Positions 12,476 to 31,500 of a stretch of 64,000 nucleotides of DNA are shown in pieces. The position numbers were made by a program, and so were the translations under genes. The notes beneath the pieces are model-generated. The model saw only the letters and a program-made list of their open reading frames with translations, had not been told where the DNA came from and did not search any database. The DNA comes from Cheilinus undulatus (Eukaryota > Chordata > Actinopteri > Labriformes > Labridae), in contig NC_054881.1 in the NCBI RefSeq assembly GCF_018320785.1, forward strand, positions 30,721,947-30,785,946, in the 5' to 3' direction. How positions within the stretch are numbered: position 1 is the stretch's first letter; each line of letters begins with the position of its first letter.

Positions 12476-13319
12476 TTAACAATGGTCGGCACCAACTGTG
12501 GAAATCAGGGCTGATACTTTTTGAAATAATTTAGCTGATGCAGATGTTTTTCAGTCCTATTTTGGGTGTTTCCCACAATGCCAATATTCCTGTTCAAGTT
12601 TGACCACGAATGCAGGTCAGTTTAGTGCCAGATTGCAGCAATAAATCAATGTAACACAAAAAATGAGCATCTGCTACCAACATTGGCTCATGCTGCTTTA
12701 TTTGCTGATGGGCTAATGTTTGCTAAAAGGGCTTATACTGGCTGATACCAATGTTTATAACTTCTGCATCGGTGCTTCTCTAGTTGCAAAACACGCTCCA
12801 GGTCACATCACACATTACAACTGCAGCTGCCAGAGCTTCAAATAATGTAAGATGTTTCAAATGTAAAAATATGACTCACTGCCAACTGTTTGCTGACATT
12901 TCTATTAGATAGATCGGTTAATTTCACATCTTTCATGCCCTGATTTAAACAGCTGAATGATAATAAATTAGCCAATTAGCCCAAAGAGCTGCTCCTAGTG
13001 GCAAGGTACTAAGAAATATGATTTTTTGTAATAATCTTAAAGTTAAAACTAGATCCTGATTAAGGCAACATATTCACCAAGTATTTTAGACCTTAAGAGT
13101 ACTTAGGTGAAAATTGCTAGGAGTAGTGAGGAGGACTTCTAGAGTTTCTCAGAGTTATAAAAAGGCGGAGAGATAAGTGATAATGCAATTACAGCTCTGA
13201 CAACCTAGTGTTGACAGCCTATATTCATAAACATTCAAGGAATCCTCCAAGTCCCTCTCTCAGCTTAAAAATTCCTAGCAAGGTGTTCAAACTTAAGTGA
13301 TTTAGCAAGTCGCGGGTTC

Positions 13320-13690
13320 AGTCAGTGGTTAATCAGAATTCCTGGCTATCATTACACCATGAAGACAAAAGAACACCTCGAAGCAACTCAAAGAAAAGGT
13401 TATTGGACAGTATAAGTCAGGGGATGGATACCAAAAAAAATTCCAAACCACTGAACATCCCCCCAGAGTTTCTTTAAACCCATCATCAAGAAATGATAGG
13501 AATATGGGACACGTGTAAATGCCTAAATCAAGCACACCATTCCCACCCTGAAGCACTGTGTAGGCAGCACCATGCTGTGGGGATGCTTCTCAGCAGCTGG
13601 CCCTGGAAGGCTTGAAAAGGCAGAGGGTAAAATTGATACAGCAAAATATAGGAAAATCCTGGAGGAATCCTGTGTCACATTTTTGTTTGT
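13320..13690 (+). mobile_element. Tc1-like transposase relic
   Basis: Plus-strand remnants of a Tc1 transposase. Near 13,365 a segment resembles the N-terminal ...TKEH..A.KEKVIG.YKSGDGY region, and near 13,540-13,660 the segment [20 protein letters not shown] lies in one frame while another frame gives the [16 protein letters not shown] catalytic-core motif followed by [17 protein letters not shown]. The middle is deleted and frames shift. Same family as the relic at 49.8-50.9 kb. Confidence 0.75.
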
Positions 13691-14213
13691 TTGAGTCCTG
13701 GGAAACCTCAATATTTTTTTTAGATATAAATGGAGATGGGGACTTTGAGGAAAAAGTTTGTTTAAAGATGTCTAAATGTCCTCTAGCACAGTAGCTTCCT
13801 CACTTTAGAAGATACACCTGTGGGGTCAACCAAATTTAGATGAACTCAAAGGAAAAATCTGCATGAATCACTTCTGTTTAGCCCAAAATGATTCAGTGAG
13901 AACATTCTTTAATGTTTGATTAACGTTTCTACACCTTCATGTGTTTGAGACACTTTAAATCCTCTTAAAAGCCCTGCATACAGTTTTTCATCTTAGGAGC
14001 TCTCTAAAGGGCTAAAATACTTAGAGAATAATTTCATCTTTACTAGGGTCCAGTCTTGACTAGAAGGGAAGCTCTTAAAAAATGTCATGGTTCTGAAAAA
14101 AATCAGACATTCACCACTTGGAGCAACTCTGGATTTAGAGAGTGTTATAAATACTGCCCCTTGAATTACTGTTATCAAGACTCCAGAGCATTAGACATAC
14201 AAAAAAGTTTTTT

Positions 14214-15236
14214 TTTATTAAGTTTCAGGTGAAAGCTGTGAAATGCAAACATAGACGTCACTAAATCCAGGGTAACTAGAGAGAACATTTGCTGCCAGCT
14301 TTGTGTGCAGAACCACAACATGAGCTAATCAAGCAGAGGAGAACATAAAAAAATAAAAAACAGTTATAAAAAAAAAAAAAAAATCAAGTCACAATACATG
14401 TCAATATAATATGTACAAAAATCCTACAACACAGAACTGCATTTGGTCACCATTGTATACTTGAAGACAATTTTGATGGAAGGCAGGCTTAATTCAGTGC
14501 TCAATAAGACTTCAACTTGACACTTCAATTTTCAAGTTCTTCTGGCATCATTTCATACCTTGCTTTGTTCACTTATTTCCTTACTTTAGCCTCAAATTCT
14601 TGTCAGTCTCTCCTTTAATGCATGCAAAATTAGATAATACATCTTATAGGACAAATAAATTTGATATCTGGCATTGTGACAGTTCAAAAACATTAGAAAA
14701 TGCCATTTAAATATACAACAGACTGAAGGATATTTCGTTTTCCTCTTTAAGCTACTGGTAAATCTTGATGGGAAGAGCTTCTTGACCCTGAAACTACTAA
14801 AACTATCGAACAGACAAATTAAAGCCTTAAGATGTTTTAGATAGGCCAAACAACCATTTAATTAATGAAAGAACCAGAGAAGCATATGTGGGAGCTGGTA
14901 TGAAGCAGTGATGCTGGGTTAATGCAGTGTTAGAAATACTGTAGCACCAGAACAGAGTACTGATAGCAACAATTTTATCTGTTACATTAATACACATGGA
15001 ATATCTCAGACGTGACAAAAGGAAAACCTCCACTGCAGAACTGACTTGGTTTTTGATACTGCGTGTGCCTGATGGGTCTTATTTGGTTCTGCTTGCTGAA
15101 TTTCATTACCTAAAAGCCCTCCGCACCCAGCAGGAGCTCTCTGTTAGAAAACAAGTCCTCTTTTCTCACAAGAAAATGTAGAAAAAAATATATATAAAAA
15201 AAGGAAATATGAATGGCTCAAAAGATCCCAAAAGGC
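14214..15236 (-). other. wdr5: Probable 3' UTR of wdr5
   Basis: Downstream of the wdr5 stop on the - strand. The first strong AATAAA on that strand is at 14,214-14,219 (read as tttatt), with a T-rich tract near it; an ATTAAA occurs earlier near 14,612. No repeat is recognised in this kilobase. The end is inferred from the signal only. Confidence 0.4.
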
Positions 15237-22589
<7,353 letters not shown>

Positions 22590-23520
22590 GGTGAGGCAAA
22601 GAGCATCTACTGGGTAGCTTCCTGGCACAGAAGAAAAATAAATAAAACAGGGATAAAATATTTATCATTACTCAAATGGGACAAGGACGTAAACATACTG
22701 TTGTGTCAAAATACAAGCATCTGTTAATTATTCTATTTATACCATTTTTACGCCAATAAAATCAATGTTTATTGTTTTTATTTACACAGACAATTCAAAC
22801 CTATGCAGCCATGCAAACGAAACCTCTCCTCGCTAATTTAAAACTTATCTCAATAAAGGCCAAACACTGCTTACCCTTTTCTCCTTTAACTACATATCTA
22901 GCCCTTAGCTTATTCAGCATACGTAGCAGTTAGCTTAGCAGACGTTTACTGGTCGCGTTAAGGTTAATAAATGTTCATGCAAATATAACATCCCGTCACT
23001 TTTATAGCACCAGTATGCACAAGTAATTCATAAATTCACATTTACTCTAGTTAAAATACAATTACAAGAGAAGTGGGAAAAGAAACAAAGGGCCTTAATT
23101 GGGGAATTCTATAATAACAGAGGTTTTCCTTCTACCGTAACTAGATATTTAATTCCACAGTAAAACCATAAAGCGTGACAACTGCAGAGAACAATCTGAC
23201 CGTGTTTTAAGTTCTTTATTTCACTCTTTCTATCCAAGAGCTAATGGCAGTCTGATCATGTAGCACTGATGCTGTTGACAAATTGGCTAAGCTGCCATGG
23301 AGAGGGGCTCCATTCAAACAATAAAAAAACATTCATAAACCGATACTTACGAGAAATAAACGCAGCGTCGCGGTCAGACTGATGCTGCTCGGCGTCTGCA
23401 AGAAAAAAATCACCGTGAAATTCCACAAATGATCACGGAAAACGCATGAATGAATTGACTTGCGTCTGGATTTTCAGGCTGAGAGAGAAGCGGGGAATGT
23501 GGTGTGGTAGTGCTCCTTTG
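22590..23520 (-). other. wdr5: wdr5 5' UTR with non-coding exon and intron
   Basis: The coding exon extends upstream to an acceptor near 22,621 (gtgccag on the - strand). A further 5' exon begins at 23,351 (donor GTAAG on the - strand) and runs toward the promoter. An AG (cttgcag) at about 23,395-23,397 leaves open whether this exon ends there as an internal exon or continues to a start site near 23.5 kb. The intron 22,630-23,350 shows nothing else. Confidence 0.6.
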
Positions 23521-24056
23521 CGCATGCGCATTACCCTAACAGGCGACGGAAACTATTAAGGGACAATCAGTGTAAAAAGCAAAATAGCTTGTCACCTCTG
23601 AATCTTTTTTGTTGGTTTCCTGGTTAAGGTTGCCGAAAACTGTTTAAAATATAATAATATAAAATGTAAAGACTTCTTCTTATATTTACTACGAACATTT
23701 TTATTGAATATATTGGTATAAATATATGCACTCCAGCACAGTAGATGGCAGTGTCTACCTTGTTTGACCGCTGAGGTACATGGGAGTGAAAACGCTGTTA
23801 GCGCTAAGAAAGTTTACACTGTGGAAGTTTTGTTTTACCAAGCACACAGGTTAATGGTGGTCTTTTCTTGCTTAAGTTTCCTCCGAATTTAAGCTTTGTA
23901 CCATCTGTCTCGACGTCCCTTTTAAATTAAACTATTTACTTTGTGTTTTCCGTAGCCCTTCCCTTCTCGACGTCTTGTAAACAGTGAATACCTCGTCGTC
24001 TACGGGGAAACAGCTCAATCACGTCGTAATTTATGCAGATAACGATTAGCTGCAAG
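23400..24056. promoter_or_regulatory. Head-to-head wdr5/brd3 promoter interval
   Basis: The 5' ends of wdr5 (-) and brd3 (+) face each other here. The interval carries a perfect palindrome GCGCATGCGC (23,520-23,529), the NRF1 consensus, beside the wdr5 side. On the brd3 side there is a non-coding first exon ending at 24,056 in CAAG|GTAGGT, which splices to the acceptor at 25,525. Neither transcription start is visible directly, and no TATA box is placed convincingly. Confidence 0.6.
23738..23751 (+). promoter_or_regulatory. CTCF-like core motif between wdr5 and brd3
   Basis: ACAGTAGATGGCAG matches the CTCF core CCASYAGRKGGCRS at 13 of 14 positions (first C replaced by A). It sits midway between the two divergent 5' ends, a plausible place for an insulator-type site. 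Motif evidence only. Confidence 0.35.
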
Positions 24057-24526
24057 GTAGGTCGTCAAGTCTTTGAGGGAAACATGTTTGATTTTGTATC
24101 ATCCAAGAAAATAACTCTCAAAAGTACACTTTGTATCCGACGTTCTTATGGTTAAAGCAGTATTGTGCGCTAACTAGTATTATTTTGTGATGTGGACGTG
24201 TTATATCGCCACGTTTCTTTTTTTATGCTAATGTTGTTCGGTAATGACAAGCTAACACACCAGTATTGGGATATTGGGGAAAGTTATCTCTCAAATATTA
24301 ACCATTGTCTAGCAGCTTAGCTTCCACTTGAACATAAATTGGCCTGTTGCTCTTTATGAGAGTTTTACAAGTCATGTCCACCGACTTCCAGGTTAGCTAA
24401 AGAGAATAAATACATGGTAACTTGTGAACAATATAGTGGAAGAAATGTTTATAGTTTACAACATTTGAATTTACTAAATGTATATTGCCTCTGATGTTCT
24501 GTCAATGAAGCTGCATGCTCTAGGGC

Positions 24527-24855
24527 GTTGGTTCCCAACCTGGAGTCCGTGACCCCCTTGGGGGACGCCAGAGATTTCAATGGGGGCGTGAGGCGCTGTC
24601 TGCTTTGAGGTTGCAAATATTAGATTCAGTCATACTAACTAAAATCATGATGAAATACTTATGAATCGTTCGTGCAAAGGCCTCTTGATAAGAGAACCTT
24701 TGTTTGGGGCTATTTTATATAGATCTGAACAATGAAAACTTTAAAATTCGATGGTAATTTTTGACATTTATGTATCACCTTTTGTTTGTGTGGGTCCCAG
24801 GGATCCTCAGCTCCCCTACAATACAAGTTAGGGGGCTCATAGGAAAAAGGTTGCT
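24527..24855. mobile_element. hAT-like MITE copy in brd3 intron 1
   Basis: Begins ttggttcccaacctggagtc. Internal text ctgtctgctttgaggttg matches the copy in intron 4 (near 26,460), and the diverged right end is gggctcataggaaaaaggtt. It belongs with the fragment ending aggttgggaaccac at 27,735. No coding capacity. Confidence 0.6.
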
Positions 24856-25525
24856 GTAACTAAAAGCAGAAACATTAGAGTAGTGGCTAAGCCCCCAGAG
24901 GACCTTTAGAAAAATTAAACATCAATTTTATTTGAATTGTTTTCTGAGAACACCCCTGTATAGTAGGCCTACTCACTTGTTCTTGACAAAAGATCTATGA
25001 ATAAAGTATCCATTATTATGACACCATATAAGGGCCACTTTAGAAAGAAATAATAATTGTCATGATGTAGTGATTTTCAAGGATCAAAAATCAAGAGTTT
25101 CAAGATAATCCCCTTCAGGGGTACCCTGACGTCAGGCCTCACCCCCAGGTTTAGATTTTGGCTCTTGCAAAGGTATTTTTCACCACTTTGATATTTGGTT
25201 GAGTAACACTTCAATAGACCTACCTAAACGGCCTTTTCCTCCTCAGTTCTTAAATTTTAAACTGGTGTCTTGGGTTTCAAGTTTTAGGTCTAAACTACTG
25301 CTGCTCATTACAAGCACTTTTCAGGATTGCCCGAGAGAGCTACTGTGTAAACATGTTTGACTAAGATCATTCATATTAATTTGAAAGTATGAGCTTCATA
25401 AAAAAAAGTCCTGCATCCCTACAAAGTACTTTGATTATACCCTTGTAATAGCAGGCAAAGAAAATCTTGAATTCCCAGAAACTTTTTTTTTGTTCTTAAT
25501 TTTTACAACAACCCTTCTGTTCCAG
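24856..25525 (+). other. brd3: Rest of brd3 intron 1
   Basis: AT-rich intron ending in the acceptor cttctgttccag. A 40-base piece at about 24,985-25,024 (ttgacaaaagatctatgaat...) recurs inverted in intron 4 at about 26,996-27,035, so part of this stretch is also repeat-derived. Confidence 0.6.
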
Positions 25526-25532
25526 CTGCAGC

Positions 25533-28500
25533 ATGTCAGCAAACAATGACCCTCCACCACTTGTCAATCCTCCCCCTCCTGAGGTGACCAACTCTAAAAC
25601 ACCAGGTCGAAGGACCAACCAGCTGAAGTTCATGCAGAATGTCGTGCTCAAATCCCTGTGGCGGCACCACTTCGCCTGGCCTTTTCACAAACCAGTTGAC
25701 GCAGTTGCTCTTAAACTACCAGTGAGTTGTTTGTTGTGTTTGTTGTGTATGTTGTGTATGTTCTGTAAACTAAGAAGAATAAATACAATTTGCAAAATGT
25801 ATTGATATCAAATTAAATTACATTATTTCAAAGAAAATCCAATTAGCTCTGTGTCAGTTTTAAAAGGATGGACTTAAACACTAATAAACAATTCTTGATT
25901 AATCAGACATTGACAGAACCTTTCGAATAATTATTAAGCCGGACCTTATTCATCTGAAATGTTAGCCCGTTTTTTTCATCAGGATTATCACACGATTATA
26001 AAATCTCCCATGGACCTGGGAACCATCAAGAAACGCCTTGAGAACAACTACTACTGGAGTGCAAGTGAATGCATGCAAGACCTCAACATCATGTTCACCA
26101 ACTGCTACATCTATAACAAGGTTAGGAGCTCTGTAATTAAATGCTTTACGGACTGGTTTGTCTTGCTTTAACCTGACCTACTCTCTTTGTTTTAGCCGAC
26201 AGATGACATAGTTCTGATGGCCCTCGCCTTGGAAAAGGTCTTTTTGCAGAAAGTTGCCTTGATGCCCCAGCGGGAGGTGGAGATTTTTCCTCATGCAGCC
26301 AAGGAGAAAGGCAAAAAACGTAGGCCTCCAGGTAAAGAATTAACATCACTGAAGTGGAACAGTTGAAGGTTACATCATTTATGTATGGCAGCAGTAAGGC
26401 GCGTGAGGTGATACCAAGGTTGTGTGTATGCTGGATTGGGTTAAGAGGGGCTCGGGACCCTGTCTGCTTTTAGGTTGTTGAAATAAGATGTACATTTATT
26501 CTTTGAAAATCATGATTAGAAGTATAATGTTCAACAGCATTAGGGCCAACGTAAAAGCTTAAAAAGTTAAGAGAAAATTAATTTTAAGCTAAAAGTCAAA
26601 AACAAATTTGGGAGAGGGGAATCTGAATTATTGAGATTATAAAGTTGTATATGTACAAGTAAACAAACTCGGTTTGAAAATTTGGAAATTTATGGGGAAA
26701 AAAACGTAACATTTCGAGTGAGATTTTTACCTCTTAAACTTTGACATCAGAAACTCAAGGATTTACAATTTTTAAGATTTTAAGTTTACAACAGTATAAA
26801 GTCAAAATTTCCAAGAAACCAAACTGAAAACACTGGTGGATTTTCAACTTTTGCAATTTCTAATCTTAAAAGAATATATATATTTTTGGTTCACAGACAT
26901 TTATGATCTTTGAAGATTGTTTTTCTGTACATTAACAACATTTTAAACTTGAGAATTCCAAGTTTTTTCCTAGCATTGTTGTAATACACTCTCGTAATAA
27001 TGGATAGTTTATACATAGATCTTTTGTCAAGACCAGGTTTGCATAGGTAACTTTGCAAAGCAGATGGATACGCCCGTTTCCATGTTTCTAACTGGTGAAT
27101 CCATCATGCAAAGCTCCTGTCTGAACCATTTGGGCTCAGTTAGAAAGTGACAGGACCAATCAGCGATGAGGGGAAGTACTTTTGGGTGTGGCAGAGTCGT
27201 TTAGCAGCAACAAGAGGCCAGTGCCATTATGGTGGAAGATATTAGCATGGATGCTACTAAAACGCCAGTTTTATCAGAACTTGACAGCATTTCTTGGTTA
27301 AAAGAAGAACAAAGAACAGCAGTGAGCTGTTTTCTTTTCAAAGATGGCAAAAGTCATGTCTACAGTCGCCATGGTTCGTGGAGTTTACTCCTTCGGTAGG
27401 GGCGCAGCTCGGTAGCAGCGGCTACGTCACATGTTGTGTTGCTCTGATTGGCCCGTTAAGATATAAAGATGACTGAACGTTCATCCAATCACCCTCTGAG
27501 TTTTTTTTCAAAGGCTCTGCCCTTTCCCAATCGCTGTATATCAAAGGTTTTCCAGATGGATGTGTGAAACAAATCCATCTGGCATGTCAGGTTAGTGTAT
27601 AGACCTATTATGTTGGGATTTCACCAATGAAAAAAATTGATGTTTACTTTTCCCAAGTGGTTCCTGGGAGGGTCTTAGCTTTACTCAGAAAAAGATAGGG
27701 GGGCCCAAGGGAAAAAAGGTTGGGAACCACAGACGTAAGAGACTGTACTGGTCATTCTGGTGTTCTTGTTATGTCAGCCTGCAGAGGCTACTGTGGAGTC
27801 AGAAGGTCGTGGGTTCGATCTTCAGCTCCTGCAGTCACGTTGATGTGTATCTGGGCAAGACACCCCAATTTGCTCCCACTGCTGCGTCAGTGATGTCTTT
27901 AGAGGTTGTCATATGGTTGATCACTTCCCAAAAAGAGCCTTCAGTAGTCAAAATATGCTGAACCAGAAGTCCCAGAATCTCAGATAACACACATAGAAAC
28001 AGACTTAATTGAAAATGTAACGCCTCTGCACAAGTGTGATGTTGGCATCCTGTGACCTGACACTACAGAAGAAACTTGCTGTTCTAACAAAGTCAGAAAC
28101 AGAGAGTGTATTACAAACTGATCCTGCTTCATCGTAGTCATCATATGACTAAGATGAAAAACACTATTTTTCACAGGCATGAGTAGTTTTTGGAAAGTTT
28201 TATTAAACTCTTTGGGCTTTTATCCAACAGTTAAGGTGGTGGTCAACTCAAATATCATGTCATTATAATTAGGCCTTCTTTTGCAGTCTTACAAAAAGAC
28301 AGAGAACAAAGACAGTGACACTGTTGAAATAGTACAAATACATTGGAAACCTCCCTTAAAACATTCCCATTTCAGACAGTGTGCTTGTAATTTTTAGTAC
28401 AAAAAAAAATTAAATTACTGTCATTGTAATTGTTAAGTAGACTAAATGTTTAAATGTTACAACGGTTCCTTGTTTGTTGGCACCAGAAATACTTATTGGT

Positions 28501-31500
28501 TAAACACATTACTAATGTGTTTCTTCTTGTTTGGTAAACATTATGTACAAGCTGTAAAGCAGCCACCCACTACTATCCAGGGCTGCAGCCATAGGCTGGC
28601 TGTTGATCCAGTTATTTCACTTTCTCTCCTGGCTCTACTGCCATGATGTAAACCACTCCTGATAGTATCTTGTAGTGTGGCATGGTTTGACAGTGTTTTG
28701 AACTAGTAGATAAAAATTAGATAACATATATGGACTTTGTCAATTTAAACATGCATGTTGACCTGAGTACTGAGTAACCACATTCACCAGTAGCAGAGGA
28801 CATTAACTGCAGGAAAGATTGAGAATGGCTACGCCAGCTTGTTACAGTGGCAAGAAAAACCTACACTTAAGAGGCAGGAGTCTCAAGCAGAACCATACCC
28901 ACATTGATAGCCTTCTGCCAAAGCTGCGCTGGGGTGGGAGGACGGGTGGGAGAAAAGCAGGAAGAGAAGAGGGACAGGAGAAACAACAAAACAATAAAAT
29001 GAAAGACAAATTTTGGGCAGTTGTAGCTATAAACCTATCTCCCATTTTGTGGACATGGCTAGAACATCAATAATGATGGTGGCAGTATGTGAGGAATTAG
29101 CAATAACAAACATGATTGACAGGAAACAGAAGAATTAAATATGACCCTCCAGCAGTCTAAACCTATGGCAGCATTACTAACTAAGGGCTGGCCCAGGTCT
29201 GAGCCAGCCCTAACTATAAGCTTTCTCTAAGACAGGGCTGTACGTTAACTTTTTTTGCCCATAGCGCTGGTGCTACAGAGGTTGACATTCTTGTAGCACG
29301 GAACAAAAACCTGTAGCACAGTATGTTTGTTACATCTCTAAAACAAACATGTAACAAAAATATATGCTAAGTAAATGAATGTACTTGAAAAACAAAACCA
29401 AAACAGCCGAAATCACAGCTCTTATTAATGTCCACCAAAGCAAACAGCAAATCACAAAGAACAGAGACGCTGATGGTTCATCTCCACATTCAGACACATA
29501 ACAAGAGCAAACTGCTGGAAGCTGACTAACTTTACAGAAGTGGGGTGCATAAAGATGAGTAGCGCAGTATGATTTAGAAATCAGACTTTGAGATCAGACA
29601 GAAGAGCAAATGAGCTCAGTTTGTGCTGCCATTTGCTGCTGGAATCATTTTGTTTGTATTCATTTTTTTTACTTTTGGCAGGTTCAGCAGACAGCTGAAG
29701 TCTTTTTCTGTGTTCATCCTATTTACTTAAACTTCAGCGTGTTCTACAGACTGAAGTATGTTTCTTTGTTCAACCTTAAGCTGTGTTTCAAGGACTGAAG
29801 TGTTAGGTCTAAACTACATTTATATATTGGTATTGATATCAGCTAAATTTAATTTGTAAATATCCCCATACTGTATAAACCCCAATATTGTGCATCCCTA
29901 GTCAAACTAAGAAATATAGTAAAGTTTTATGTTCTCATGTAGACCTTTTTTAATGGATAATTAAAAAAAATATCACCAAGTCTCTCTCTCTCTCAGATAT
30001 AATATTCAGACGCATATTAGCTTGTTAACCAAACAGCAGCAGCTACGATACTAGAGGAGAAAAAAATGCATCGTTTTATACATTACTCTTTAATCAGAAG
30101 TTAGCGCAGACTGAGAGCTCTGTCCTCTCACTGACAGCCAACACTGCAACTGTCTGTGCCTAACTGGAAAGGACAAGGCTAATGGAGAAGTAAGCTAGTT
30201 TTTAACATCGTCTTGCCTACATGCCTTAAAATAAAACTTGGGATTATAGCAGCACTCCTCTTCAACATAATGACACCTGAATGCCCTGAGCCTGCCCCAT
30301 CTGTAAGAGCTGCAGCAGGCCACTCTCTCATCATTGCGTAGTGTGGCCGCTCGCTCCATACACACAGGATTGTCCGTGGCGAGAGGGAAAAACATTCCTC
30401 TTGAGTCTAAAATGTGCCAGAAATAAGAAATAAATGGACTGGGCATGAATTTCAAATCTCAAATCAAAGTGGAGTTAAGTTTTTGGGGCAACGGGTCAAA
30501 CCTAAAGTCTTATCTGCATGTCTGGCATGCACACACCTCTCTCACTTTTTCATAGCACCTGTGAGATGAGTGAAAACCTCTTAGCACAGACCAATTTTCT
30601 CGTAGCATTTGCAACATATATGTCGCACTGTACAGCCCTGTAAGAGGAGCTCTTAAGCCAGCTCTTAAAGGTCAAATATTTTACCATTTTAAGACAAGTT
30701 TATATTGGTCTCAGAGGTCCCCAAAACATGCCTTTGAAGTCTGTTGCTGAAAAAAAAAAAAAAACACTCCAGTATTGGATTTTTGCATGTCTAAATACCC
30801 CTCTGTTTCAGCCCTCCTCCGAACAAGCTGTTTCTGTGTTTGTGGCCTTAAATGTTAATGGGCTGTCTGACTCCACCCCTCTCAGGAAATGGATGTGGCT
30901 GTGGGGTCATCTAAGCCTGGGGGCGAGCTAACTCCCCACATGACATCATGAGGGGAAAATCTGAGAATGGCTTGTTTCCAGCACGCATTTTCTGAAACGT
31001 GGAGAATGAGATGAGCTGAGGAAAAGGATTTTTCTCATTCTTGGGGGGATTGTGGACAGGCCGGGGCACATATTTTTGCTAGAAAAGCCTGAAAATTTGT
31101 ATTTTGCATAATAGGTGACCTTTTAAGATAGAGAGAGTGTCTGCCTCTTAGACTCTGACAGGTAGATGATTCTAAAGGAGAGGGGCCTAATAACTAAAGG
31201 ATCAACCTCCTAAACTAGAATTTGGACACCTAATGATCTAGAGGGATAATATAGCACTATGAGCTCTTTAAGATAGGTTGGTGCCTGACCGTTAAGAGCT
31301 TTGCAAGTGTGAAGAAATTCAAATTCTATCCTAGTTTTTATTGGGAGCCAATGTCAAGAAGCTAAGACAGGAGTAATATGCTCTTAGTTCTGGTCAGTAC
31401 ACGTGCTGCAGTGTTTTGGACCAGCTGAAGAGTCTTTATGAGAACAGCCAGATTAAAGAGAATTACAGTAGTCCAATCAAGATGTAATAAAAGCATAGGC

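Larger units (their letters stand above)
11481..14213. other. Intergenic region between convergent rxra and wdr5
   Basis: No homologous coding exon is seen. It holds a TTAA-flanked MITE (12,151-12,475) and a Tc1 relic (about 13,320-13,690). The rest is AT-rich unique-looking sequence. Small frames (for example at 11,726 and 13,612) have no recognisable motif. Confidence 0.6.

Noticed and set aside
27765-27895. Possible tRNA gene
   Set aside because: Only a B-box-like motif is good; no cloverleaf can be formed and the body is SINE sequence.
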